Source: Pseudomonadota bacterium (GTDB taxonomy: Bacteria > Pseudomonadota > Alphaproteobacteria > Rhodospirillales > 2-02-FULL-58-16). From it: a stretch of 20,909 bases of DNA. Each line of letters opens with the position of its first letter. Position 1 is the stretch's first letter. Location of the stretch: the NCBI GenBank assembly GCA_022572335.1, contig JACZWD010000011.1:1-20909 (forward strand), given 5' to 3'. Below, piece after piece: positions 7,737 through 14,442 of the stretch. The notes beneath the pieces are model-generated. The model worked only from the letters and a program-made list of their open reading frames with translations, was not told the origin of the DNA and searched no databases. A program made the position numbers and the translations under genes.

Positions 7737-7738
7737 GG
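7711..7738. repeat. Single palindromic repeat resembling a type I-E CRISPR repeat
   Basis: The plus strand reads GTGGTCCCCGCGCAAGCGGG (7711-7730), then TAAAATGG. The short CCCGC...GCGGG hairpin and flanks resemble the type I-E repeat form (GTGTTCCCCGCG...CGGGG). Only one copy exists here and there are no cas genes, so this is not an array. It may be a dispersed palindromic repeat of the genome. Confidence 0.4.
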
Positions 7739-7772
7739 CATTCATAGGGTTGGTCTTTCGAACGGAGTACCC

Positions 7773-9038
7773 ATGAGCAAGTCCACCAGCGGCGACTCGA
7801 AAAATACCCTTTATTGCTCGTTCTGCGGCAAGAGCCAGCACGAAGTGCGCAAGCTGATCGCCGGGCCGACCGTCTTCATCTGCGATGAATGCGTCGAACT
7901 CTGCATGGACATCATCCGCGAGGAACACAAGGGCAACCTTGTGAAATCCGGGGAAGGGGTTCCCAGTCCGGGGGAGATTTACGGGGTTCTCGATGATTAC
8001 GTGATTGGCCAGGACCACGCTAAAAAGGTGTTGGCCGTGGCCGTACACAACCATTACAAGCGCTTGGCCCACAGCGCCAAGAACAACGACGTGGAACTGG
8101 CGAAATCCAACATCCTGCTGGTCGGACCCACCGGGTGCGGCAAGACGCTGTTGGCGCAGACCCTGGCGCGCATCCTGGACGTGCCGTTTACCATGGCCGA
8201 CGCCACCACCCTCACCGAGGCCGGTTATGTGGGCGAGGACGTTGAGAACATTATCCTAAAATTGCTTCAATCGGCCGATTATAATGTTGAACGCGCCCAG
8301 CGGGGCATCGTCTACATCGACGAGGTGGACAAGATCTCGCGCAAATCCGACAACCCCTCCATCACCCGGGACGTCTCGGGCGAGGGCGTGCAACAGGCCC
8401 TGCTCAAGATCATGGAGGGCACGGTGGCCAGCGTGCCGCCGCAAGGGGGGCGCAAACATCCCCAACAGGAGTTCCTGCAGGTGGACACGACCAACATCCT
8501 GTTCGTCTGCGGCGGCGCTTTCTCCGGTCTGGACAAGATCATCTCGGCCCGCGGCAAGGGCACGACCATCGGTTTTGGCGCCGACGTGCGCGCCGCGGAC
8601 GAACGCAAGACCGGCGAGATCCTGCGCGACATAGAGCCCGAGGACCTTCTGAAATTCGGTCTGATCCCCGAATTCGTCGGCCGGTTGCCGGTCATCGCCA
8701 CCCTCGATGAACTGGACCAGGATTCCTTGGTGGATATTCTGATCAAACCGAAGAACGCCCTGGTCAAGCAATATCAGCGCCTGTTCGAGATGGAGGAGGT
8801 GCGCCTGGCCTTTTCCGACGGCGCCCTGGACACCATCGCCAGAAAGGCCGTCGAACGAAAGACCGGCGCCCGCGGGCTGCGCTCGATCATGGAAAATATC
8901 CTGCTCGACACCATGTTCGAGCTTCCCGGCCTGGACGGTGTCAAGGAAGTCGTCATCAACCGCGAGGTTGCCGAGGACCACGCTACGCCGCTCTACGTTT
9001 ATGCCGACCGGCGTGACGATGTGGAATCCAGCGCATAA
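7773..9038 (+). CDS. clpX: ATP-dependent Clp protease ATP-binding subunit ClpX
   Basis: ClpX is the hexameric AAA+ unfoldase that selects substrates, for example ssrA-tagged proteins, and threads them into ClpP. The 421-residue protein has an N-terminal zinc-binding domain with C15, C18, C37 and C40. The AAA+ core has Walker A GPTGCGKT (118-125), pore loop GYVGED (151-156), Walker B IVYIDEVD (179-186), the RKH loop (227-229), the ClpP-docking IGF loop (266-268) and sensor-2 GARGLR (365-370). All key residues are present and the length is normal. ATG 7773 follows an ACGGAG ribosome site. It lies downstream of clpP and upstream of lon, the usual alphaproteobacterial order, and probably has its own promoter in the 199-bp gap. 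Confidence 0.98.
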   Translation: MSKSTSGDSKNTLYCSFCGKSQHEVRKLIAGPTVFICDECVELCMDIIREEHKGNLVKSGEGVPSPGEIYGVLDDYVIGQDHAKKVLAVAVHNHYKRLAHSAKNNDVELAKSNILLVGPTGCGKTLLAQTLARILDVPFTMADATTLTEAGYVGEDVENIILKLLQSADYNVERAQRGIVYIDEVDKISRKSDNPSITRDVSGEGVQQALLKIMEGTVASVPPQGGRKHPQQEFLQVDTTNILFVCGGAFSGLDKIISARGKGTTIGFGADVRAADERKTGEILRDIEPEDLLKFGLIPEFVGRLPVIATLDELDQDSLVDILIKPKNALVKQYQRLFEMEEVRLAFSDGALDTIARKAVERKTGARGLRSIMENILLDTMFELPGLDGVKEVVINREVAEDHATPLYVYADRRDDVESSA

Positions 9039-9047
9039 TCTATCCGT

Positions 9048-9075
9048 CGCCCCTTGAACAGGGCATCAAGGGGCG
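9048..9075. promoter_or_regulatory. Hairpin in the clpX-lon gap overlapping a possible heat-shock promoter
   Basis: CGCCCCTTG (9048-9056) pairs perfectly with CAAGGGGCG (9067-9075) around a 10-base loop, and a short T-run (CCACCTTTT) follows. This could be a weak clpX terminator. The same bases include CTTGAA (9053-9058), a perfect sigma-32 -35 core, with CGCCACCT (9074-9081) 15 bases later as a partial match to CCCCATnT. A heat-shock promoter would fit lon biology. Both readings are inference. Confidence 0.45.
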
Positions 9076-9158
9076 CCACCTTTTGACAGGCGTCCGTGGC
9101 CACGACGTGCCCGGCGCCCGACGGTCCCCGGACCGGACATCACGAAAGGTATAGGCTT

Positions 9159-11585
9159 GTGGGAAATCAAAGCGATACGATTCAAGGCGAACTGTATCCG
9201 GTCCTCCCGTTGCGGGACATCGTGGTGTTTCCGCACATGATCGTGCCCCTGTTCGTGGGACGCGAAAAGTCGGTGCGCGCCCTTGAAGACGTGATGAAGG
9301 ACGACAAACAGATCCTGCTTTTGGCCCAGAAGAACGCGGCCCAGGATGACCCCGCCATCGAGGACATTTACGCGGTCGGCACGGTTTCCACCGTGCTGCA
9401 GCTCCTCAAGCTGCCCGATGGCACCGTCAAGGTGCTGGTCGAGGGCGGGCGGCGCGCCCGGGTCCTCCGCTATACCGACAACGAGGCGTTTTTCCAGGCC
9501 GATGCCGAGCTCATCGAAGAGCAGGACGGGGACAAACAGGAGCTGGAGGCGTTGTCCCGCACGGTGGTCACCCAGTTCGAGCACTACATCAAGCTGAATA
9601 AGAAGATTCCTCCCGAAGCCCTGGTATCCATCAACCAGATCGACGATGCCAGCAAGCTGGCCGATACGGTGGCCTCGCACCTGGCGCTGAAGATCTCGGA
9701 GAAGCAGGAGCTGCTCGAGACGCAGACCGTGGCCGAGCGGCTGGAGCGGATCTATGCCTACATCGAGGCCGAAATCGGCGTCCTTCAGGTGGAAAAGAAG
9801 ATCCGCAACCGGGTCAAGCGCCAGATGGAGAAAACCCAGCGCGAGTACTATTTGAACGAGCAGCTCAAGGCGATTCAGAAGGAGCTGGGCGAATCCGAGG
9901 ACGGCCGCGACGAAACGGCGGAGTTCGAGGACCGCATCAAGAAGACGAAATTAAGCAAGGAGGCGCGTGAAAAGGCGCTGTCCGAGCTCAAGAAGCTGCG
10001 CTCCATGAGCCCCATGTCCGCCGAGGCCACGGTGGTGCGCAACTATCTGGACTGGGTTCTCAGCATTCCGTGGAAAAAGCGCACGAGGGTCGAGAAGAAC
10101 ATCAAGGTGGCCCAGGAGATCCTCGACGCCGATCATTATGGCCTCAAGAAGGTCAAGGAACGGATCGTCGAATACCTGGCGGTGCAACTGCGCACCAACA
10201 AGATTCGCGGGCCCATCCTGTGCCTGGTCGGACCGCCGGGGGTTGGCAAGACCTCGTTGGGCAAGTCCATCGCCCGGGCGACCGGACGCAAGTTCGTGCG
10301 CATGTCCCTGGGCGGCGTGCGCGACGAGGCCGAAATCCGCGGCCACCGGCGCACCTACATCGGGTCCATGCCCGGCAAGATCATCCAGGGCATGAAAAAG
10401 GCCAAGGCGTCCAATCCCCTGTTCCTCCTCGACGAGGTGGACAAGATGGGCCACGACTGGCGCGGCGACCCGACGTCTGCCCTGCTCGAGGTCCTCGACC
10501 CCGAACAGAACTCCACCTTCAACGACCATTACCTGGAAGTGGATTACGACCTTTCGGACGTCATGTTCGTAACCACCGCCAATACCATGAACATTCCCGT
10601 GGCGCTCGCGGACCGCATGGAAATCATCCGCATCTCCGGGTACACCGAAGACGAGAAGGTGGAGATCGCCAAGCGCCACCTCATCCCCAAACAGGTCAAG
10701 GCCCACGGCCTGAAAAAGGGCGAGTGGTCCATCTCGGAGGCCGCCTTGCGGGATATCATCCGCTACTACACGCGCGAGGCGGGCGTGCGCAACCTGGAGC
10801 GCGAGATCGCCAACCTGAGCCGCAAGGCGATCAAGGATATCATGACCGGCGACCGCACCTGGGTCGCCATCACCCGGCGCAATCTGGGCAAGTACGCGGG
10901 CATCCGGCGCTACCGCTACGGTGAAGTGGAGCTGGAGGATCTGGTCGGCGTCACCATCGGGCTGGCCTGGACCGAGGTGGGCGGGGAATTGCTGGCCGTC
11001 GAGGCGGTGATCGTGCCCGGCAAGGGCAAGATCACCATCACCGGCAAGTTGGGCGAGGTCATGCAGGAATCGGTGCAGGCCGCCAAGTCGTACGTACAGT
11101 CCCGCGCCGCGAGCTTCGGCATCACGCCGACCATGTTCGCCAAAAACGACATCCACGTCCACGTCCCGGACGGGGCGACGCCCAAGGACGGGCCCTCGGC
11201 GGGCGTGGCCATGGCCACCTCCATCGTCTCCGCCCTCTCGGGCATCGCCGTGCACAAGGACCTGGCCATGACCGGCGAAATCACGTTGCGCGGGCGGGTG
11301 CTGCCCATCGGCGGCCTGAAGGAGAAGCTGCTGGCCGCCTTGCGCGGCGGCCTTCGGACCGTGCTGATCCCGCAGGAAAACGAAAAGGACTTGGCCGAGA
11401 TTCCCGAAAACGTGAAACGGGGCATGACCATCATTGCCCTTGGTACCGTGGACGAGGTTCTGAAACACGCCCTGGTGTCGCCGCTCACCCCCATCGATTG
11501 GGACGAAGAAGCGGAGATGAAGAAGGCCGCCACCCTCGGCGAGCAGCCGGACGACGACGACGTGGGCGGCGTCGTTACGCACTGA
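9159..11585 (+). CDS. lon: ATP-dependent protease La (Lon)
   Basis: Lon is a cytosolic AAA+ serine protease that degrades misfolded and regulatory proteins. With the start chosen here it has 808 residues. The LAN substrate domain (about 10-200) begins YPVLPLRDIVVFP. A coiled helical linker follows, with REYYLNEQLKAIQKELGE (228-245). The AAA+ module has Walker A GPPGVGKT (358-365) and Walker B LFLLDEVD (421-428). The protease domain has catalytic S680 in PKDGPSAGVAM and K723 in GGLKEKLLAA, the Ser-Lys dyad with the family's exact 43-residue spacing. GTG 9159 is preferred because a GAAAGG ribosome site lies nine bases upstream and the length fits. An in-frame GTG at 9096 would add 21 unconserved residues. 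The acidic tail (EQPDDDDVGG) is typical. Confidence 0.97.
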   Translation: MGNQSDTIQGELYPVLPLRDIVVFPHMIVPLFVGREKSVRALEDVMKDDKQILLLAQKNAAQDDPAIEDIYAVGTVSTVLQLLKLPDGTVKVLVEGGRRARVLRYTDNEAFFQADAELIEEQDGDKQELEALSRTVVTQFEHYIKLNKKIPPEALVSINQIDDASKLADTVASHLALKISEKQELLETQTVAERLERIYAYIEAEIGVLQVEKKIRNRVKRQMEKTQREYYLNEQLKAIQKELGESEDGRDETAEFEDRIKKTKLSKEAREKALSELKKLRSMSPMSAEATVVRNYLDWVLSIPWKKRTRVEKNIKVAQEILDADHYGLKKVKERIVEYLAVQLRTNKIRGPILCLVGPPGVGKTSLGKSIARATGRKFVRMSLGGVRDEAEIRGHRRTYIGSMPGKIIQGMKKAKASNPLFLLDEVDKMGHDWRGDPTSALLEVLDPEQNSTFNDHYLEVDYDLSDVMFVTTANTMNIPVALADRMEIIRISGYTEDEKVEIAKRHLIPKQVKAHGLKKGEWSISEAALRDIIRYYTREAGVRNLEREIANLSRKAIKDIMTGDRTWVAITRRNLGKYAGIRRYRYGEVELEDLVGVTIGLAWTEVGGELLAVEAVIVPGKGKITITGKLGEVMQESVQAAKSYVQSRAASFGITPTMFAKNDIHVHVPDGATPKDGPSAGVAMATSIVSALSGIAVHKDLAMTGEITLRGRVLPIGGLKEKLLAALRGGLRTVLIPQENEKDLAEIPENVKRGMTIIALGTVDEVLKHALVSPLTPIDWDEEAEMKKAATLGEQPDDDDVGGVVTH

Positions 11586-11943
11586 TCCCGTGTCCGCCGC
11601 ACGCCGCGGCACGGCTGGTGAAGGGGTGTAGCGGCGGATTCCGTTCAAATCTCCGGAATTGCGGACGGCCCGGCGCGGCCTTCGATACCGGTGCAGGTAT
11701 TTCCTACAACCCATTAATCGAAAACGATTGTTTCACGGGCGCCGGCGATCGCCCCCGGGCAGGGGTGCCTTCCGGTGGTCCGAAAGCCGCAAAAAGCTGG
11801 GGAAAACTACCGTTCTCCGATTGACGAGCCCGCTGGGTCCGATTTACACTGCGCGCCGATTTCGCGTTTTGCCACACACAGAGCCAATCCCAACAACCAA
11901 AGCAACCAAAAACCTTTAATCGGACAGGAGAGGGGGCTTCAAA
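11586..11943. other. Intergenic region between lon and the HU gene
   Basis: There is no credible gene in these 358 bases. AATCGAAAACGATT (11716-11729) is a perfect five-base-pair inverted repeat around AAAA, AT-rich and so more operator-like than terminator-like. The right part holds the HU promoter and a leader of about 90 bases. Its 11882-11915 segment is strikingly rich in A and C (repeated CAAC/CCAAA) and poor in G and T. Confidence 0.5.
11821..11848 (+). promoter_or_regulatory. Sigma-70-type promoter of the HU gene
   Basis: TTGACG (11821-11826; five of six match consensus) and TTTACA (11843-11848) are separated by 16 bases. Shifting the -10 one base to TTACAC gives a 17-base spacer. Transcription would start about 90 bases before the HU start codon, which fits a strong, independently controlled nucleoid-protein gene. 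Confidence 0.6.
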
Positions 11944-12216
11944 TTGAACAAAAATGATCTGGTTACAACTGTCGCGAGCAAAACCGGTATGTCGAAGGCG
12001 GACGCCGGCAAGGCCGTGGACGGCGTGTTCGAGGCGATCACCAACTCACTCAGATCCAAAACAGAGGTTCGCCTGGTCGGCTTCGGCACCTTCAGCGTGA
12101 CGCGACGCGCCGCCACGCAGGGGCGCAATCCGCGTACCGGTGAAAGAATCCAAATTCCCGCTTCGAATCAACCGAAGTTCAAGGCTGGAAAGGGGCTAAA
12201 GGACGCGGTCAACTGA
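11944..12216 (+). CDS. hupB: DNA-binding protein HU
   Basis: HU is a small dimeric nucleoid protein that bends DNA without sequence specificity. The 90-residue length is exactly that of the family. The dimerisation helices (1-40) begin MNKNDLVTTVASKTG. The core VGFGTF (45-50) and the beta-arm tip RNPRTGE (61-67), with its intercalating proline, are intact. The C-terminus FKAGKGLKDAVN is typical. The start codon is TTG, unusual for such an abundant protein. It is supported by the family N-terminus beginning exactly there and by a purine-rich AGGAGAGGGGG ribosome site (11926-11936). IHF subunits share the fold, but sequence and length favour HU. Confidence 0.95.
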   Translation: MNKNDLVTTVASKTGMSKADAGKAVDGVFEAITNSLRSKTEVRLVGFGTFSVTRRAATQGRNPRTGERIQIPASNQPKFKAGKGLKDAVN

Positions 12217-12241
12217 CCGCCCGCCTGGGAAACCAATGCAG

Positions 12242-12273
12242 AGCCGGCTGCCCGTGCAGCCGGCTTTGTTTAT
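12242..12273 (+). terminator. Rho-independent terminator of the HU gene
   Basis: AGCCGGCTGC (12242-12251) pairs perfectly with GCAGCCGGCT (12256-12265) around the four-base loop CCGT. TTGTTTAT follows directly. It lies 25 bases after the HU stop. A 10-bp GC-rich stem plus a T-rich tail makes this the clearest terminator in the window. Confidence 0.9.
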
Positions 12274-12299
12274 CGGCCGGCGTTCTGTCCAGGGCGCCC

Positions 12300-12329
12300 T
12301 TGCGCGTGCCGACGCAAGACCTGTATGGT
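12300..12329 (+). promoter_or_regulatory. Possible promoter of tRNA-Val
   Basis: TTGCGC (12300-12305) and TATGGT (12324-12329) are separated by 18 bases, about 20 bases before the mature 5' end of tRNA-Val. The HU terminator upstream implies that the tRNA needs its own promoter. The boxes are only moderate matches. Confidence 0.35.
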
Positions 12330-12349
12330 CCGGCGTTGTTCAACCGATG

Positions 12350-12425
12350 GGGCGATTAGCTCAGTTGGTAGAGCGTCTCGTTTACATCGAGAATGTCGGC
12401 GGTTCGAGTCCGTCATCGCCCACCA
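12350..12425 (+). tRNA. tRNA-Val (anticodon UAC)
   Basis: The acceptor stem GGGCGAT (12350-12356) pairs with ATCGCCC (12415-12421). The discriminator is A, followed by encoded CCA (12423-12425). The D arm is TAGCTCAGTTGGTAGAGC. The anticodon stem TCTCG/CGAGA holds the loop TTTACAT, with anticodon TAC at 12383-12385. The T arm is CGGCGGTTCGAGTCCGTC. Total length is the canonical 76. Confidence 0.97.
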
Positions 12426-12447
12426 CCCTGCGCCTTCGGCTGCGGGG
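12426..12447 (+). terminator. UUCG-capped hairpin directly after tRNA-Val
   Basis: CCCTGCGCC (12426-12434) and GCTGCGGGG (12439-12447) pair with one mismatch and two G-T pairs around TTCG, a very stable tetraloop closed by C-G. It begins at the base after the encoded CCA. There is no T-run, so it may be a 3' processing or stabilising structure rather than a classic terminator. Confidence 0.4.
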
Positions 12448-12471
12448 GACAGGCCACGTCGGTAGCCTGAC

Positions 12472-12538
12472 ACGCGAAGGCGTTTAGGCGTAAGAGTATC
12501 CGCCGAAGCCCTCGCCTTCGCGTAGCCGCTTCGGCGGA
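12472..12538. repeat. Two interleaved 11-bp perfect inverted repeats
   Basis: ACGCGAAGGCG (12472-12482) is the exact reverse complement of 12513-12523. TCCGCCGAAGC (12499-12509) is the exact reverse complement of 12528-12538. The order A, B, A', B' is that of an H-type pseudoknot, or of overlapping REP-like palindromes. Related CGAAGGCG/CGCCTTCG words also occur at 12432 and 12549, so the whole 12430-12560 stretch is a palindromic repeat patch. Confidence 0.7.
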
Positions 12539-12607
12539 GCAAGGTTGGCGAAGGCGGACAGAGTGGCGATTCGCTCCGGACTGCCCGCACCATTAGGCAC
12601 CACTGGA

Positions 12608-13279
12608 ATGCCAATTCTTGATCGCCAACGCCGGCCGGTGCGATGTCTTTCGCGCCGCGGCCTGCTCGCCGGGCTGACGGCGGGGACGGCGGTTCTGGCG
12701 GCCGGCCGGACGGCCCGGGCCGCCTGCGCCTTGACCGCCCGCCAGATCGAGGGCCCCTTCTTTCCGACCGTCATCGAGGACCATGATTGGGACCTGACCT
12801 ATGTGTCCTGCAGCGCGGGCCGCGCCGAGGGAGAAGTGATCGAAGTGACCGGCCAAGTGCGCGACGCACGGTGCCGGCCCGTATCGGGCTGCGTGGTCGA
12901 GGTGTGGCAGGCCAATGTCCATGGCCGCTACGATCACCCGCGGGACGAGCCCAGGGGCCGTCCGCTGGACCCGAACTTTCAGGGCTATGGCCGGGTCACC
13001 ACCGGCGACGATGGCGCATATCGCTTCGTGACGATCATTCCCGGATCCTATCCGGCGATGGACGACTGGATTCGACCGCCCCACATCCATTTCAAGGCCC
13101 GCGCCGCGTCCCATCCGGCGCTGACCACGCAGATGTATTTCGCCGGCCACCGGCTCAACGGCAAGGACCTGCTGCTGGCGCCGCTGTCGGCGGAGCACCG
13201 GGCGTCGCTCGAAGTCGCGTTCGACACCGCGAGGACCGACGGCGTCCGCACCGGCACCTTCAATCTGACCCTCCGTTAG
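12608..13279 (+). CDS. Intradiol ring-cleavage dioxygenase with twin-arginine signal
   Basis: The protein belongs to the protocatechuate 3,4-/catechol 1,2-dioxygenase superfamily, Fe(III) enzymes that open catecholic rings between the hydroxyl groups. The 223-residue protein has all four expected iron ligands: Y108 in HGRYDHP, Y148 in IIPGSYP, and H159 and H161 in RPPHIHF. EVWQANVHG (98-106) and FQGYGRVTT (124-132) are further family blocks. The N-terminus (1-38) is a Tat-type signal: RRPVRCLSRRGLLAG, then a small-residue hydrophobic stretch ending in ARA-AC, implying export and possibly an anchoring cysteine at C40. ATG 12608 is chosen because it starts this signal; an in-frame TTG at 12545 lies in repeat DNA. 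The substrate is unknown. No partner subunit or aromatic catabolic gene is nearby. Confidence 0.88.
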   Translation: MPILDRQRRPVRCLSRRGLLAGLTAGTAVLAAGRTARAACALTARQIEGPFFPTVIEDHDWDLTYVSCSAGRAEGEVIEVTGQVRDARCRPVSGCVVEVWQANVHGRYDHPRDEPRGRPLDPNFQGYGRVTTGDDGAYRFVTIIPGSYPAMDDWIRPPHIHFKARAASHPALTTQMYFAGHRLNGKDLLLAPLSAEHRASLEVAFDTARTDGVRTGTFNLTLR

Positions 13280-13284
13280 GGTCA
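13266..13284 (+). terminator. Short hairpin over the dioxygenase stop codon
   Basis: TGACCCT (13266-13272) pairs perfectly with AGGGTCA (13278-13284) around CCGTT, and the TAG stop at 13277-13279 lies within it. No T-run follows, so termination is uncertain. Confidence 0.3.
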
Positions 13285-13328
13285 CATGCTCCCGAGAGGC
13301 TATGATTTCTGCGACCTTTTATACGATA

Positions 13329-13348
13329 ACCTACCATATAAAGTAGGT
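13329..13348. repeat. Inverted repeat in the AT-rich gap before the nuclease gene
   Basis: ACCTAC (13329-13334) and GTAGGT (13343-13348) flank CATATAAA. A second one, GTTTGG (13404-13409) with CCAAAC (13417-13422), lies further on. Both are in the AT-rich gap of 197 bases upstream of the nuclease-like gene and could be operator-like sites. Confidence 0.35.
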
Positions 13349-13405
13349 GCGTTCACGCGAACCGCTGCTTCTTGATACCAGACCCGCTAATACTCCCGGG
13401 ATCGT

Positions 13406-13434
13406 TTGGAGTAAGGCCAAACTAGGAATACGAT
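13406..13434 (+). promoter_or_regulatory. Weak candidate promoter of the nuclease-like gene
   Basis: TTGGAG (13406-13411) and TACGAT (13429-13434) have a 17-base spacer and lie about 40 bases before the ATG at 13477. The matches are modest. The second inverted repeat of this gap (13404-13422) overlaps the -35 and spacer, a position where a repressor would act. Confidence 0.3.
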
Positions 13435-13476
13435 TCTAACGAAAAGGATTTCCATAATCAGAATGAGGATCGATAG

Positions 13477-14442
13477 ATGGTGCTGCGGCTGAAGGAGTCA
13501 CGTGCCGTCGCCGATATGGCAGAAGCGCTTTATGACTTCCTTCCGGGGTCGGGAGATCCACAATGGCGGGGCCACGTCTCGTTTAAGACCGTTGCCGAAA
13601 AGGTTGGCGTCGGCGAGTACTGGCAGCCTGGCAGCAAAATCCCGATGATCACTGCTCTTCTTGAGCGGACCTTAGAGTCCAGACGAGGAAGATTCGAGCC
13701 ACTCATACTAGAGATAGTCAGAGCCGCTCTCGTATACCGACAGAAACAAGGGAACCCGGTGCGAGCAGACGAAATCGACAAGCTCAACGGACTAATTCTA
13801 GAGGTGGGCTTCAAGTTTCCGGATCTCTGGGATACGGGCTTCAAGGCATCGCTCCTAGCCGACGGCGGCACCCGTGCCAGGGTGCACGTGGACCGAGCAG
13901 TTGCGGAAGAAAGTTTGAGGGCGACCGAAAGTAGTCGGCGCAGTCAGGAACTGGAGGAACTCAGGCAGCAATTCTTCGCGCTTCACGATGAGCCCAATCG
14001 GAGTCGAGCGGGATTGGCACTGGAAAAGGTGCTGAGTCGGCTCTTCGAATTGCATCACCTAAAACCTCGGGACTCATTCCGTGTGGTTGGCGAGCAAATT
14101 GACGGCTCTTTCGAGCTGGATCATGAGATCTATCTCTTAGAAGCAAAGTGGACCTCGGACCCGTGTCCCGAAGCAGACCTCTTAGTCTTTCGCGGAAAGA
14201 TAGAAGGTAAGTCGAAATTTACGAGGGGAGTCTTCATCTCGATCAACGGGATAAGCAAGGAAGCAATTGTAGCCATATCGCAAGGTAAGCAGCCCAATTT
14301 CTTTGTCGTAGACGGTTATGACCTGACCATGCTTTTGGAAGACAATATCACGCTGGTAAATTTCTTGCGGCACCGACTACGACTGCTGGCGGAAGAGGGT
14401 CGCGTCGTGTTGCCATTCACGGAACTACGGCTGCCTCTGTAG
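13477..14442 (+). CDS. Predicted PD-(D/E)XK (Mrr-like restriction) endonuclease with unknown N-terminal domain
   Basis: The 321-residue protein has a C-terminal region (about 175-285) laid out like the type IV/Mrr nuclease fold. A helix carries E183 (GLALEKVLSRLFELH), then D209 in EQIDGSFE, then E222-A-K224 in YLLEAKWT, then a strand GVFISING (251-258). This is the E...D...ExK arrangement of PD-(D/E)XK enzymes. Residues 1-130 (HVSFKTVAEKVGVGEYW, then ILEIVRAALVYRQKQGNP) form a mostly helical domain I do not recognise. 140-170 is a charged helix, possibly a coiled-coil linker. ATG 13477 follows a TGAGGA ribosome site. Codon use differs sharply from every neighbour, with frequent TTA, CTA, ATA, AGA and CGA, which indicates transfer. 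No methylase or other defence gene is adjacent. A defence role is inference. Confidence 0.8.
   Translation: MVLRLKESRAVADMAEALYDFLPGSGDPQWRGHVSFKTVAEKVGVGEYWQPGSKIPMITALLERTLESRRGRFEPLILEIVRAALVYRQKQGNPVRADEIDKLNGLILEVGFKFPDLWDTGFKASLLADGGTRARVHVDRAVAEESLRATESSRRSQELEELRQQFFALHDEPNRSRAGLALEKVLSRLFELHHLKPRDSFRVVGEQIDGSFELDHEIYLLEAKWTSDPCPEADLLVFRGKIEGKSKFTRGVFISINGISKEAIVAISQGKQPNFFVVDGYDLTMLLEDNITLVNFLRHRLRLLAEEGRVVLPFTELRLPL

Noticed and set aside
7711..7738. CRISPR array
   Set aside because: Only one repeat-like unit is present, with no spacer periodicity and no cas genes.
9096..9158. Upstream in-frame GTG as the lon start
   Set aside because: It would add 21 residues unlike Lon N-termini. 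GTG 9159 has a GAAAGG ribosome site at proper spacing and gives the normal length.
9951..11714. Long minus-strand open frame opposite lon
   Set aside because: Low-complexity His/Asp/Gly-rich translation typical of an antisense shadow; lon is complete on the plus strand.
12270..12614. Small minus-strand ORF containing MTDSNRRHSRCKRDALPTEL
   Set aside because: This is the familiar spurious translation of the antisense strand of tRNA-Val.
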